NCBI GenBank assembly: GCA_950106755.1
Contig: OX467089.1
Location: 24,595,345-24,659,344, forward strand
Source: Climacium dendroides
Taxonomy: Eukaryota > Streptophyta > Bryopsida > Hypnales > Climaciaceae
DNA: 64,000 nt
Direction of reading: 5' to 3'
Shown here piece after piece: positions 49,401 to 62,302 of the stretch (positions are counted from its first letter, which is position 1; each line of letters starts with the position of its first letter). Below the pieces are notes generated by a model. The model did no database searches. It was given only the letters and a program-made list of their open reading frames with translations, and was not told the origin of the DNA. A program made the translations under genes and the position numbers.

Positions 49401-50158
49401 ATGATTGTACAAGTTGGAAGTTTGTATATTCACATGTCCAAATAATTTCATTTGAAATTAGTCATTATATTGATGTAAAAGATCTAAGAAGTTTAAAAAA
49501 AATTTGAATATGGATGAGACCTATATTGGTAATGGTATTAGAGTATCCTCACAGTAGGCTCGATGAACAAGGGTGCCAAACATACAACCTTGAAGGTTTG
49601 GCATGCCACCATTTTGATTGAAGAATCAAGGGCCCACAAGAAGACTTGCCAAATAGTCAAATATCCATTCATAATTATTATTATATTATTTTGAAGAGAA
49701 TCTTTTCATCTTTTGAAGACAAGATTTTTAAAAGGCATGGTCAAAAAGATTTTAAATAGCTTAATGAGCCATGCCCAAGAGTCTCTATTTGCCCTCTTCA
49801 CTCTTTGAAGTGTCTAGTCATATTTTTTCACTTGGTGTGTGTACAATAGGGCAATTTCTTAGCCACGGCCTGTCTACTAGCCATGTTAAGTTTGCTTGGC
49901 ACCTTGTTGTAGGGATGCTCTTAGGTTTTTGACTTGCAAATTTACTTTTGAAGGTTGAAATAACGGTTGAGGTCTTGTATCAGTTCACTTTTCAAGTTTT
50001 TCTTTGGAAAGACCAATTTCAAAAGTACTTAAATGAAAATTTTATTTTTGAATCCATAGCAATTCTACACCTCCAGTTCTTTATTGCAATTGCAATATTT
50101 ACATCATTCATAAATCAAGAATCAAAGGTTTTGAAGCAACTGCATTATTGTGAAGCAG
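49401..50158. other. Intergenic or upstream intron sequence
   Basis: No gene is identified with confidence. This stretch precedes the first recognisable exon of the acidic-protein gene (acceptor at 50158) and may include its upstream introns and exons. Confidence 0.35.
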
Positions 50159-52151
50159 GTGGCATCTCCAAAAAATCAACTACTATTTGAGATTGATATG
50201 GATTTCAATAGTAATGATGAATACCTCAAAGCTTTTCCTCCAAACTTTGGTCCAAAGTTTGAGGGTTATAACATGTTGAATCAACTAACAGTATCTAATT
50301 TTCAAGTCCAGAAAGTTCTACCCAAGAATCAAGAGGTAATAATAACCAAGTCAAAATTTTGATTGGCACCATTTTTGTAATGGAAGGAATTGCCATGTTC
50401 TTAAGATTGGAGTGCATTTTATAATTACGTCAAGAATCTATTTAACAATCAGTAGAGAAAAGAGGGGCACTAAGAGATTTGACTCATCATGATCTTTAGT
50501 TCTAAAGTAATAATATTATTAGTATATTAGGTCATTAAAGAATTTTATAGAATTTTATAGATGAAAAGAAAATCATTTATAAATTGTGCAATTGAATATT
50601 AAAAATATAAATAGTAGAAATTGAATAGCCATATACACAAATGCATTGAAGCAATTTCTGTAAAATAAAAATGGCTTATGCAGGATAAAATTGAAGAGAC
50701 ATACATGAAGCAGATGCCAGAACCTGCATGTCTTTCTGAAGAATTAGAATGTGTGGAAGTGCAAGAACCAATTCAAGTTCATTCACCTGTGTACAATGCC
50801 GAAAACAAGGGTGATGAAATGTTGAAGGCTCATGAATTGGTAGCTCTTTGTAAAGAAGATCTTGCTGGTGCAAGAGAGAAGTCAAATTTGGCACAACCCG
50901 AGATTATTGAGCCCATGCCCCAGGTCTTGGGTTCTTATTGTGCTGTTAATAGTATCCATTATCCTTTGCCATACATCTATTCGTCCCTTCAATGCTTTGA
51001 GTTAAGAATTTTGCCGAGTTGTGCCGAGTTGTGCACCTCATTTTGCCGAGTTTTCATTTTGAATTACGCAGGTGGTGGATATGACACCAGTGATGGAGGT
51101 GCAGAGAGATAACAATGAAATGGTACTTGGAGAAAGCGACGGTGAGCCTAGCGTAGAAACTGCACTTTCACTACAAGCTATTGAAACAAGCGTCTTTGAT
51201 GGTGAGGCTTTAAGTGACACTCAGGTGGAAGGGCCGCCCTCAGCAATAGAAATCGTGCAGGAAACAACAATACATTGCGAGATCCCCGCGGAAGATGCCA
51301 TCACCATTGGTGTAATCAATGATTCCATTCTTGCTCTGGATAATGTTGGAGATTACGAGGCTGAGAAATCAGTTTTGGAGGAGGCCATTGAAGTGGCAAC
51401 CATGAAAGATGAGACGTTTGGATTAGCATCTCCTTTGAGAGAATTTGTCGAAGGCACCCAAGTATTTGTTGAACAAGAGAAAACTCCCACTGACAATGAC
51501 ACTGCGGAAGGCAATATAATGGACACTGAGCCTTTGCAGGACGTTCAAAATGCTGGCACCCTTGGCCAAATTGAATATGTAGAATCAGATACATTGACGA
51601 CTCGAATCGAAACTTCTGAGAAGGCAGATGCAATTGATCCAATCCAGACCAACGAACCAGTCACTTTAGAAATGATAAAAACGACTACGATTAGAGCCAC
51701 GTATGAAACTCAAACCTCTCCGAATGAGCTACCTGAACACACGCAGATCGAATCTGAGGTCCTGGGAACTGAGGATGCAACTATGGCAGTAGAGATCACG
51801 GAGAAAACGACCATAAAAGCCAAGGCTGTTTGTCCATATGAAGGGGAAGAAGAAGAACCTCCGACCTTTGCAAGGACTGGCGTTCCAAGCGCCAGCAATA
51901 GCACCACTGGATTAGAGGACCTAAGCACATGTTCCGATGCTGATGTTGACAAGATTGTTGACAGTATCATGAACGATATTGCTAACATCGAGGCTGACAT
52001 CGAGGCTGATATGGAGGTCGAGGATGAGGCAGACATGGAGAGCAATACCCAAGTGCACCAGAAGTTAGAAATTTGTGGAAAGTCTGTCGGAATGGAAAGT
52101 ACGGCAATATGTAGCCAAGATTACATTCAGTCCACGGGAAGCCATGTGTAG
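50159..52151 (+). CDS. 3' exons of an unknown acidic protein gene
   Basis: Three exons with clean borders and lengths divisible by three are seen: 50159-50335 (GAAGCAG| to GAG|GTAATA), 50684-50923 and 51072-52151. They join into about 500 codons ending at a TAG. Exon one reads NSNDEYLKAFPPNFGPKFEG. The large last exon is very rich in Glu, Asp, Thr and Ser with little order expected. It ends with helical repeats (DSIMNDIANIEADIEADMEV). No catalytic or binding motif is visible, and upstream exons with a start codon were not found. The long open last exon argues that this is or was a real gene. It may be truncated at its 5' end. Confidence 0.5.
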
Positions 52152-55100
52152 GGAGTGTCATTCGTGAATCCGTTTGTGTGGAAAGATGAGTGCCGGCTTC
52201 TCTGATGTTGCAATCTCCATGGTTGCTAATTATCGTTGTGTTGATAGATTGGAAACAACTTCAAGAGAAATTTTCAAACGAATTTGTTCCTGACCACTTT
52301 GAGAGAGGATTCTACAAATTTTTGAAGTTGAAAGCTTTGGGTATGTACTGTACTGTACAGTCGGGTACTGAAAGCTTATCACTGCCTTTTGGAGCCATTC
52401 AAATTCTTTTTACAATGTGGATTATAATTGGTATTTTTTGGTAAGCATAATTATCATTGCATCCTTACACAATCTCCATCACGCATACCCAAATTTCAAT
52501 TTCAGAAAACCAAAACTCTATTTTGGGTGAATTGTTTCATTTAAAGTTTGTGATGTTACATTATCATTGATTGAAAATCATTGGTGATGAGTTTTTGAAT
52601 TTTGATTGTGTAGATATGTAGGAAACATCTATATGCACATCTTCCCTTCTCACAAGCATCTCCAAAAAAGCTTCAAAAATCCATCTATAGAGATTTCAAT
52701 GTTGGGGTGATCATATTCAAATTTTGTAAAATAGATCTTTCTTTATTGTAATTAGATTTTTCTATTTGCACCTCACGTGGTAACTAATTTCTTGCATTTG
52801 AGAGCGATGGTACATTTACTTCGTCAAAATCAAGTTAAAAAATAGAGATATCCATTTCTTCAAAGTTTGGTCATACAACAGTTTTTATTGAACTTTTCAT
52901 TGATCATATTTTTGTTACTTAAGGGTGTGTGTTTTTAATATGAAAGGTGTGTATATGAAAGGTGTATTGTATGCAATCAAATTCAAAGAATTTGTCACCC
53001 ATTGTATTCAATAGGATATTATGTAAAACCACAAAAATTGATTTTAAAAATTCACCAAAAATAGAATTTTGCTTTTTTGAAACTGAAATTTGGTATGCTT
53101 GATTGGGATTGGGTAAGAATTGAGTGATATTTATGCAAGACAAAAAATCCGATTTCATTCTATATTATGTACAAATCTTTGGATGGCTCCACAAGGCAAT
53201 TTCTAAGCTTTCAGTACTCGACTATACATACATGTGATGGACATGGAACTTTCTTCCATGGACATCATTGAAGCAAAAAATTCTTCCCTTCACCTTACAG
53301 AACTCTTCAACTTCCATTGATTGTACTTGAAAACATGTAGAGGTTTTGGTTGACTCCAAGTGACCATTTGGGGTGCAATGCCTTTGCATGCTCCTACCGT
53401 AGGCCTAAACACCCAAAAGGACTAGGTAGCTGATTTTTTTGGCGACATAGGATTTTTTTGGTCATTCAATTATGAATGGATTTTCACTTATATTTTATTT
53501 CTTTGAAAATTTCACAAAATATGTGGTTAGTGAGGAATAGCTTCATGGTACATCAATTTTCATAACATTTGAATTCACTTTTATATAATTATGTATATTT
53601 GAAAAACTTTTATTACTCTATTTTGGTTAACAAAGTTGAGAGTTATCAGAAATTTTAGTTTGTTGTTAGTTATGGAATTGAAAAATGCATGCATTTTTTA
53701 TAATTATTTTACTAAAAATCTCAAGGTATGTAATCAGTAGTGTCACTAATCTAACTATTTGTAATTATATGTGGGACCTAGTATGAACATGCTCTTAATT
53801 TAAGCTATTCTTCAAATATAAATCAAAGTTATTTCACTCTTCTCTACTCAAAATCTACTACTAAAGTCATTATTAAAAAAAATTCTATTAGGATTATGAT
53901 TTAAACATCCAATAACATGGTATTAGTAAGATTTTAGATTTCACTTTAGAATGTCAAGTTGGTCACCATTGTCACATTGTAAATGTATACATGTTGTAAA
54001 AATATTTTTTTTAATGTTATTTTGATAAATTTGATTATAATAATATAGAAAGGAAGATGACATAATTCTAACTAGCTTCAAAGTGATGCCTTTTTATTAT
54101 AGCACGTGCCATCTATTTAAGGAGGGAACCACCTGAGAACTTTATCAATTCATTGTAGATTTTTTTGTTTTTCACTTTAGGTTTTAGTATATCAAATTGG
54201 AGGGGGGGGGGGTGAGTCTTGAGATGAAGAACCTCGGCTAGAGCTTGAATTTGAATTTTTATTGTCGCAACTATTGGATCAACCTCTTCAATTATTGAAT
54301 CTTGCCTCACACATGAGGATCTTGAAGAAGAAATTGGGCCTTCTCAACCACCAAAGCAATTTTGTATAAAGCAGTGATGGCATGAGAACCTTCAGTGTGA
54401 TGCTTGAACATTGATGATCATATTGCATGTTGAATGTATTGAGTCTAACAACTAAGATGTAATATTTGAAGGATATTTTAAAGGTCTTAATAATGATCAA
54501 TACTATTGTATGGTCAAGCCTATTAAAGGGAGTTGTGGTTACTAACATTGGTTGAAACGGCCTGTTAATCTTTTTATCAAAGGCAAATCGTGTTGATTAT
54601 ATTGTAGCCATTATTAAACACATTCTTTAATTCTTGTAAATGGAATAATTTTTTTTAAAGTTTGATTTTTTACTTTTAATAAACTGCTATTAGTTTTTTG
54701 TATTGTACTTAAGAATATTTTCAAATTTTATTTTGTGTATTTGAAGTTGAAAGATAGAAAAATAAGGATTGTTTGCTTTTAGTTAAACTTTAAGGTCATT
54801 TGGCTTCAAGATAAGAATAAGGATAGGTTTAAAGATCCACCTATATAAAGGAGGGATATGGATTGATCCATATGGTTTTAGTATTTAAAAAATGACTTAA
54901 GAGGTTTCTTAAAGGATTTGGTGTGTGATTTTTTTGAGTTGGAAGAGAGAATTTAGAGACTAATTTTGGAGAGAGAAATTTCATTATGTATGAAGAATTT
55001 TGCAATGAAAATTGAAAGGGTTGTATATCATAGTCTTTTATTTTCAAATAGTTTTCACTTGTTTAATTTGAATTCATTTAAAAGTTGTGCTAGTTTGAGT

Positions 55101-56900
55101 GAAAGAAGGTCTACTGCCTCCTACGTGAAAGGGTAGAGACTTTGACCAACTATAAAAGACGGACAAGTTTTTTGTTTATAATGAGATTTTGAGAAAGTAT
55201 AAAAAAATTTTGTTGATTTTTCATGAAGCTATCACTCATTCTATATAAAGTTGTTATGAGAAATTTGTGAGTTTCAAAGTAAAAGAGGGGTTGTTGTCTT
55301 TAATTATAAGGGCTAAAACTTTGAATGGCCATAGAAGTTGTATAGAGTGTTAAAATGATTTAAAATTTGAAGAGTAAAAAATTGTGTTAGTTTTTCAAAG
55401 AGATATCATTCATTTCATTTAAACTCTAGAAGAAGCGATAATATGAGATCGAAGTTTGGTTACAAAGTTGAATTTGGAGTTGAAGTGTTCGGAGTTGAAA
55501 CGTTTAGAGGAGAAGCACTTGGAAGAGAAGTGCTTAAAGGAGAAGTTGAAGACTTATGTATTGTATGTTGTAGTTTGTAGCTTTCCTTTCATTGTAATTT
55601 TGTTGTTGCAAGTGTTATAAGTTAAACCATTGTTTAGCCTCATTTTATGTTGTGGCGACAAAATAGGGTTCTTTGTCCACATAGTTAAAATTTGCTCTAC
55701 TTTCACAGTGAGGTTGGGTTGATGACTAATAGATCGTAAATTTGAAAGTTTAAGAGTTATATTCACCGATGATATCTTGCAGTATGCTGTCACTTCTATC
55801 TATCTTGTATTCCGTAATTTTTTATCCCTACCTAAACCCCTAAGTCAACTAAAGCCAAAACAAAGTAAGCCAATAGGGAGTAGTTTTACAATGGTGTAGA
55901 AGATTCAACGTTTAATACTGAAGATTTATATAACAATGTCTACTTTTGTTCTTGAATCATTCTTGATTGTAGCTAGAATTCTTGTGATTTCCTAAAGTAA
56001 ATGACTCTCTACATTACACTATAGAAATCATACTTTCAGTTGGTATTGATATTGTATAAATTTGTTCTAGACCTTCAATAATGAACTCCAAATAATCATA
56101 ATGATAGAACTTTTTGTCATTAGTTCTATCTAAAATCATCTTCTAAAGTAGAAGTTCTAGTTATATTTCTTCAATCATATCTTATCCAAATCATCTCGTA
56201 TACAAATCTTGATCTTCTACTTGGAGTTATCTAACTCCAAGTTCCAACACATTTGTATTTAATTCTAGTGTACTAATCATCCAAATAGAGCTATCTAGCT
56301 CCACTATATAAATCCATCCATTTGAAGATATCTATCTCCAAATACTATAGTGCCTTTGTCATCCAACTAGAGTTGTCTAATTCAAGCACAAGATATTTAT
56401 CTTCAAGCAATCTTTGCTTATCTACTAGTGTTCATTTCATCTTGAATTAGTTCATCCATCAAAGGTCATAACACAATCATTATAAATTCTTTCATCTATC
56501 AATGCATTCATTCATCAAAGGTTGTGATAATAGTCATGATACAATCATTTGCTTAAAGGGTTAGTTTATATTTGGGGTTGGATTGAAGGCAAGCCAAAAT
56601 TCTTTAAGTTTGAACCAATAGGAATATTTTATTTTTCCAAATCCGGCCTAAGATGTTTATATTTGAAGCTAAATGGAACTACAATTCATCCTATGTATTA
56701 CCTTAGGTGGCATGGTTTTGGTGCCAAATTTTTCGGCCCTAGGGAAGCATTCGGCCCGAGGTTTTTGGTAGCCTAAATTTCCATCTAGGGCTGAATTAGG
56801 CTCTTCTGTTGGATCATACAAACCTCAACTATTGATTACACAAATTTTATTTTATTACAAGCTCCATTTCTCTCTCTTTGCTCATTCTACCTCTTTTCAA
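52152..56900. other. AT-rich intergenic DNA
   Basis: No gene is recognised. A weak imperfect repeat of about 175 bp occurs around 55120-55430 (compare ATCACTCATT near 55230 with ATCATTCATT near 55405). A G9 run occurs near 54204. Otherwise nothing stands out. Confidence 0.5.
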
Positions 56901-56907
56901 TCTATGT

Positions 56908-56998
56908 GCCAAAGTAGTCTCTGTCTATGTGCCAAAGCAGTCTGTCTGTATGCTGAAGTAGTCTTTATTTGTGCGCCAAAGTGGTCTTTGTCTGTGCT
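56908..56998. repeat. Short tandem repeat GCCAAAGTAGTCT...
   Basis: Four imperfect copies of about 23-30 bp occur, each with (G)CCAAAG(T/C)(A/G)GTCT or a variant followed by GTCT(A/G)TGTGC-like sequence. Confidence 0.7.
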
Positions 56999-57207
56999 AC
57001 TTCTTAGTTGCGTTTTGTACTTTGCGGTTGCTTTCATAAGGTGTGTTTCTTTTGTACATTGCAACTTACTTGAGGTTTATTAGCTTGCTTTGTCAATTGC
57101 TATGTTTGTGTTGTTGTATCACAACACTTATTACTCTAGTGAGTTCGTATTTTTCAAGTGCTTTGTATTTTTTTCATTGTTGCCTATATGATTTTTTGGG
57201 TCTATGG

Positions 57208-57332
57208 AGAATTTGCATAACTTGGGTTCCTTTGAGAACCCCAACTTTGGGTATGAGGGAAGAAATAGGGAAAATTTGCATAACTTGGGTTCCTTTGAGA
57301 ACCCAACTTTGGGTATGAGGGAAGAAATAGGG
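57208..57332. repeat. Tandem 63-bp duplication
   Basis: A(G/A)AATTTGCATAACTTGGG starts one unit near 57208 and another 63 bp later. Each unit contains the hairpin GGGTTCCTTTGAGAACCC. The second unit has lost one base. The surrounding open frame is probably a chance effect of the duplication. Confidence 0.8.
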
Positions 57333-58547
57333 TTCAGAAGGACAAGGTTGATGAAGATTATGAAGTACTTGCAAAAGAACAAAAAAAAAGTGTTAAAAAA
57401 TCAAAATCAAAACAAATAAAGCTTGAAGAGGATAACAACAAATGCAATTGGTTGGAGAGTGAGGTGGAAGCACTAAAGTTTGTAACAAACTACCTTGGAT
57501 TCTAGGGTTTCAATTAGTTTTTGTCTGTGGCTCCTATAACTTGTTTGAGTAATCTCGTTGCCCTATTATTTTCACACACCCTAATTGACTTCCTTAGAAC
57601 AGTAACACTTATCAAATTGATGTGAATTGCATCCTTCTAATTAACAATGAAAATCTTATTTGTTATCATGTCCAATTTACAATTGTTGTTTATATTGTTT
57701 TAAAAAATTTAGATTATTGTAAAAGATCTATATTTAACACAGTTTTGGGTAAGGACTATGAGAATGAGAACAAATATTTAAATACGATGGATTCTACTTG
57801 ACTCCATTGTTGCTCAATAAAAGAAGCTATGCAATTAAATTCCATTTCATTTCATTTTAAATAAGAGATACTATCCTATAATCAATTTGAGGTTGTACGT
57901 ATGATTGAACGTATAATGAAGTTGATATAACTTATTAGTAATTGAACAACAAAATTAAAGCTTCTTAATGAGCCTTAGTCCAATCAGAATGTATTTGCGA
58001 GGTTTGCTTGATCAATTCTCTAGCTGCAACCTTGTTTTAAATGACTCAAGATTAGTAAGATTATGTTAGCCAAGTCTTGTGATCTAATGCAAAATTGTCT
58101 ATAATTAGACAATTATAAGAATTTCTCTTGCCAAATAATTGTGAAAATTTATGTTGTCAAAGAATTGTAAGATTGTTTTTAATTAGGCAATATGATCTTT
58201 TTTGCTTCCCCTACTCATCTTTAGGAATATTATTTTAATTCTCTTGTGCACATTCTAAATTATAAGACTTTCTATTTTTTACATTAATTGCTATGATGAC
58301 TCCTTAACCTCTTTACAAATGTTGACATGTGGTTGAAGTTGCACTTTAGGCTCTTATGCCTATAGCCTGACTTCAAGAAAACTCCCAAGGCTTGCAAGAG
58401 TAATTCAATGACATGTGCAAGGCTTACAAGGACGACAAGCAAACAAACAACATTTCTAGAGAATCTTGCCACATTTTCAAGTTTTATGACTCTATGGACC
58501 TTTGATATTATTAGAATGGATTTGTACTAAAATATATTTCTACTTCT
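57333..58547. other. AT-rich intergenic DNA
   Basis: No gene or repeat family is recognised. Confidence 0.5.
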
Positions 58548-58793
58548 TTGAGTGATTTATCCAATGTTGAGGGCAATGCAGAAGAAGTGAAGGCAAATAG
58601 CTCAAAACCAATGCCTTTGTCTATATCAAAGAAAGGAAAGTCCAGTGGAAAAATAAAATATCAAGAAAGTGCTTTAAAGCTCATGGAACAAATGTCAGTA
58701 AATAGCAAGGACATGACACAAAGCATGAAAGATGCTAATGGGTTCATGAGTAGCTTGGACAAACACATGGAAAGGCTCATTGAAAAGCTCTGA
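58548..58793 (+). CDS. Possible terminal exon, unknown protein
   Basis: An open frame without an ATG reads a Ser/Lys-rich stretch (SISKKGKSSGKIKYQES) followed by an amphipathic helix (MKDANGFMSSLDKHMERLIE) and a TGA at 58791-58793. The layout (basic linker then terminal coiled coil) resembles the C-terminus of Myb/SANT-type proteins of plant transposons. The piece is too short to be sure, and no upstream exon was identified. Confidence 0.25.
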   Translation: MSDLSNVEGNAEEVKANSSKPMPLSISKKGKSSGKIKYQESALKLMEQMSVNSKDMTQSMKDANGFMSSLDKHMERLIEKL

Positions 58794-59099
58794 AGTCTAT
58801 ATTACCTTATGTACAGATTATTTTATTCATTATGTGTATACAATATGTTCATCACTTGGCTCATGCATATTGTATGTCCATCATTTGGAACTAAACTCAA
58901 TTATAGTTTCCATTGAGCTTGATTAAATTCTATAGAGTTAAAAATGATTTATTGTACTTCTTCTTCCCTCAATTTTTCATAGTACCATGAATACATGGGA
59001 ATGCTTGATTGAAACCTATTTTATTATATGTGCAAGGGACTTGAATCAATTGACGAAAATTTGAGCCCACAATATTGTTTCTAATACTACAAGGTCACT

Positions 59100-60982
59100 A
59101 CAATTGTTGAATTGTGAGTCCATTTCATCAAAATTGAGGTGAAATTGTTGGGCAATTTAAAAAAAAATAAGAATACTATTGTTCAAAATTTTAAAATCCT
59201 AGCTACTATGTTTGGAGGATTTTGAAATCCTAGCCATTACTTTTTAAAATTTTAAAATCCTAGTAGTCATTTTTCAAGGTTTCAAAATCCTAACTATCAT
59301 ATTTAGGGTTTTAAAACCCTAACTTCTACTTCTTTAAAGTATTGAAACCCTAGTCACTACTTCATTTGCCTCCTCTTCCTTATCATTTGTTTCTTTCTAA
59401 CTCTTACTTCTTGCCTCTTATTGCTTCTTCTCTTTTGTTTTTATTGTCTTATTGTTGTTGTCTCTTAGTTATTGCTTCTTAATTTTTGTCTCTTGGTTAT
59501 TACTTCTTAGTTGTTATTTCTTAGTTGTTCCTTCTTAGTTGTTGTCTTTCTTAGTTGTTATTTCTTAGTTATTGTCTTTTGATTGTTGCTTCTTAGTTGT
59601 TGTGAGTCTCTTAGTTGTTGCTTCTTAATTGTTATGAGCCTCTTAGTTATTGTTTCTTAGTTGTTATGAGCCTCTTAGTTATTGTTTCTTAAGTTGTTAT
59701 TTTTTAATTACTGTCTTTTAGTTTTTGCTTATTAGTTGTTGTTGTTTTTTAGTTGTTCTTTCTTAGTTGTTGTCTTTAGTTGCATTTTAATTTTTTGCCT
59801 CTTATTGTCTTTTAGATCTTGCTTTTTTATTGTTTTTTTAATTCTTGCTTCTTTTTTCCTTTTATTGCACCTTAATTCATATTATTCTTGCTTCTTGTTG
59901 CTTTTTATTTGTTGCATCTTAGCTTTTATTTGTTTCTACCTCTTAGCACTTGCTACCTTGTGCTTCTTATTTTTTCATCTCCATTATTATTCTCTTTTAT
60001 TTCTTGTAATTTTTAAAGACATAGTTGTTTTGACTATTTTTTCATCCTCAACTTGTGCTACATATTTGTGTTGCCATAAAGCTTTGAAGATTAATCTTTA
60101 TTATTCATTCACTAAAATTAACCATCTTGATTGTATATGTAGGCATTAAAAATTGGAGCAAAGTCATTGAAGACTATTTACAATATAATAGAATCAACAG
60201 CCACACATTATTGTAAGTAATATGGACTTTACAATCATGTGAATATTCAATCATAGAATGAGTCATTGTAAATTTGTAATATATTTATTATATTTATTAT
60301 TAGTGACTAATAAATGTCTTTGAAAGATTTGCATTTCTTTTGCATTTTTCTTTTTAATATGACTACTTCTTGTACATCTTGTAAATTATGTATACTCATT
60401 TTTAATTGCATGAATTCTTTTATTTAGTAGCTAAACTATATTGATGTATGACTATATGATTATATTTAGTCACAAAATTACTAATGGCATTTAGTTGAAT
60501 TGCTATATCAACCAAAATATGACTCACAATAATCATATTCTACATCAACCAAAAATATCACTTACAAGAGTCACATTATACATCAAAAGAAAATATCACT
60601 TACACAAGTTATATTCCAAATCAACCAAATTATGACTCATAAGAGTCACATTCAACATTAATAAAAAACATGACTTACAATTATCATATTCCACATCAAC
60701 AAAAAATATGACTCACCATAGTCATATTACACATCAATAAAAAAATATGACTATATATAGTCATATACTACGTTAGCCAAAATGTGACTCATCTTAGTCA
60801 TATTCCACATCAACTAAAATATGATTCATTGTAGTTATATTCCATATCAGCAGAAAATATAATTGCACTTAGTTATATGTCACGTAGGATTTTTTTCCTT
60901 GCTTAGGCACCTTAAGAAAAAGTCAAATTGTAAAGGTAGTCAAGATGTATGCCACGTAGACAAAATACAAGATGTGTATTTT
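59100..60982. mobile_element. Third CACTA-family relic
   Basis: In order it has AAAATCCTAGC/AAACCCTAG words (59190-59350), a pyrimidine-rich CTTAGTTGTTxCTT tract (59390-59990), the mini-exon-like segment at about 60144, and a decayed hairpin array (ATATGACTCAC...AGTCATATT, 60510-60880). Last comes the CACGTAGGATTTTTT block and a TATGCCACGTAG block. The structure matches 10470-11012 plus 32953-34280. The right terminal CTTTTGTTGTAGTG is missing. The similarity stops where the retroelement gag frame begins near 60983. Confidence 0.8.
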
Positions 60983-62230
60983 ATGACTAGAAGCAGGACA
61001 CCATTTGCTGGAGACACTACTTTTGAGTCATCAAACACTAGCAATGTTGTACCGGTACGTCCTCGAAGTCAAAGGCCCTTCTTGGGTAGAAGGATCCCAA
61101 GTGATTTATTTTCAAATTCTAGCAAAGAGGGAGCAGATTGGGTAGAAGATAGTGAGCGTGATGAGGGAGAAAATTTACCCATCATTGTAGTCGACCATGG
61201 GGTGAGACTTGCTCATAACGAATCAATATTTACGTGGGACGAGATGGCTACATCGTATGGAGGTGTTGATCGAGGAGTTCGGTGGTTTTCTAGTGCCAAT
61301 GGCACCATGGAAGCGGACGACTTCCACAGGGAGTTCACTATGTGGTGTAAACTCCAAAGGTCATGAAACACTAGCTTTAATCCATATATGGTGTAGAGGG
61401 CGTTGTCCGGGTGTCTTGAAGGGGCACCATTGGCAGACTATGGGGAATTTGAGCTTGCTCATTCCACAGAGATCTTGGTCTAGCGGGATTACTACACCCC
61501 AAATTATGTTGATGTTTGGGGAGGAGGATCCACTACCATAGTAACTATAAGTGGGGGAAAGAAGGAAGAAGGGGGCGTAAATACGGGAGGCCAAGAGGTC
61601 ACTGTGACCACGAGTCCAGTACCAACACCAGATCCACTTCCCTTCAATCCCACGGCTCAATTCTTTTTGCAGCTGCAGCGAGACTACTATGGGCAGAGGG
61701 CCAACAAAATGAAGTCACTTCATACGTTTGTATATGGAAGTGATGAGTCGTTGCGAGAGGCACATTCAAAACTAAGGTGGTTAATTTCCGCCACCCACGG
61801 AGTAATTGAGCAGCAAGCTGTTCAACATTGGTATAGTATCTTGGATAAAGAGTTAAAAACTCTTGTCCGAGGTGATGCCTTGAGGTTGGGTGTTCCACCT
61901 ACCTTAAAGTATATTTTTGAGACCTCCGAGAGGATTGAGATTAATCTCTTGGAGGAAAAGGCGGCCATAGGGTTCTTGCGCAAGGAAGAGAAACCGCAAA
62001 AGAAGACCAAGATGGCAAGGGCGAGCATTCCAGCTCATACTAGAGATGCCAACATTACATGTTTCAATTGTAGAGGTGTTGGTCATAGATGGCAAGATTG
62101 CAAGAAGACATCTCGCTAAGATGCGGTCAAAATTAACGCGTTTTGCTCTAGTTGCAGAATCAAGGACCATGTGGAGGCCAATTGTTGGAAGGTTCATCCT
62201 AAACTCAAGCCCAAGAACACAAAGTAGGTG
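60983..62230 (+). pseudogene. Decayed retroelement gag with two zinc knuckles
   Basis: The frame starts MTRSRTPFAGDTTFESS at 60983 and stays in one register to beyond 62220. Nonsense codons break it near 61364, 61394, 61481, 62117 and 62225. It contains a capsid-like segment (about 61640-61960), then a basic stretch and two CCHC knuckles: CFNCRGVGHRWQDC (62060-62101) and CSSCRIKDHVEANC (62144-62185). Two knuckles in tandem bind nucleic acid in LTR-retroelement gag proteins. No 5' LTR or leader is visible upstream, because CACTA relic sequence runs up to the start. The element is therefore truncated at its 5' end or recombined. Confidence 0.75.
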
Positions 62231-62302
62231 AAGAGCAATGATTCCAAGGAAGCCAAGGCCACGAGAGAAGACTAGAAGTCATAGAAGTCGCGTTTCAAAG
62301 AA

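Noticed and set aside
57204..57419. Open frame with repeated ENLHNLGSFENP
   Set aside because: It is created by a 63-bp tandem duplication. The neighbouring sequence shows no coding signal.
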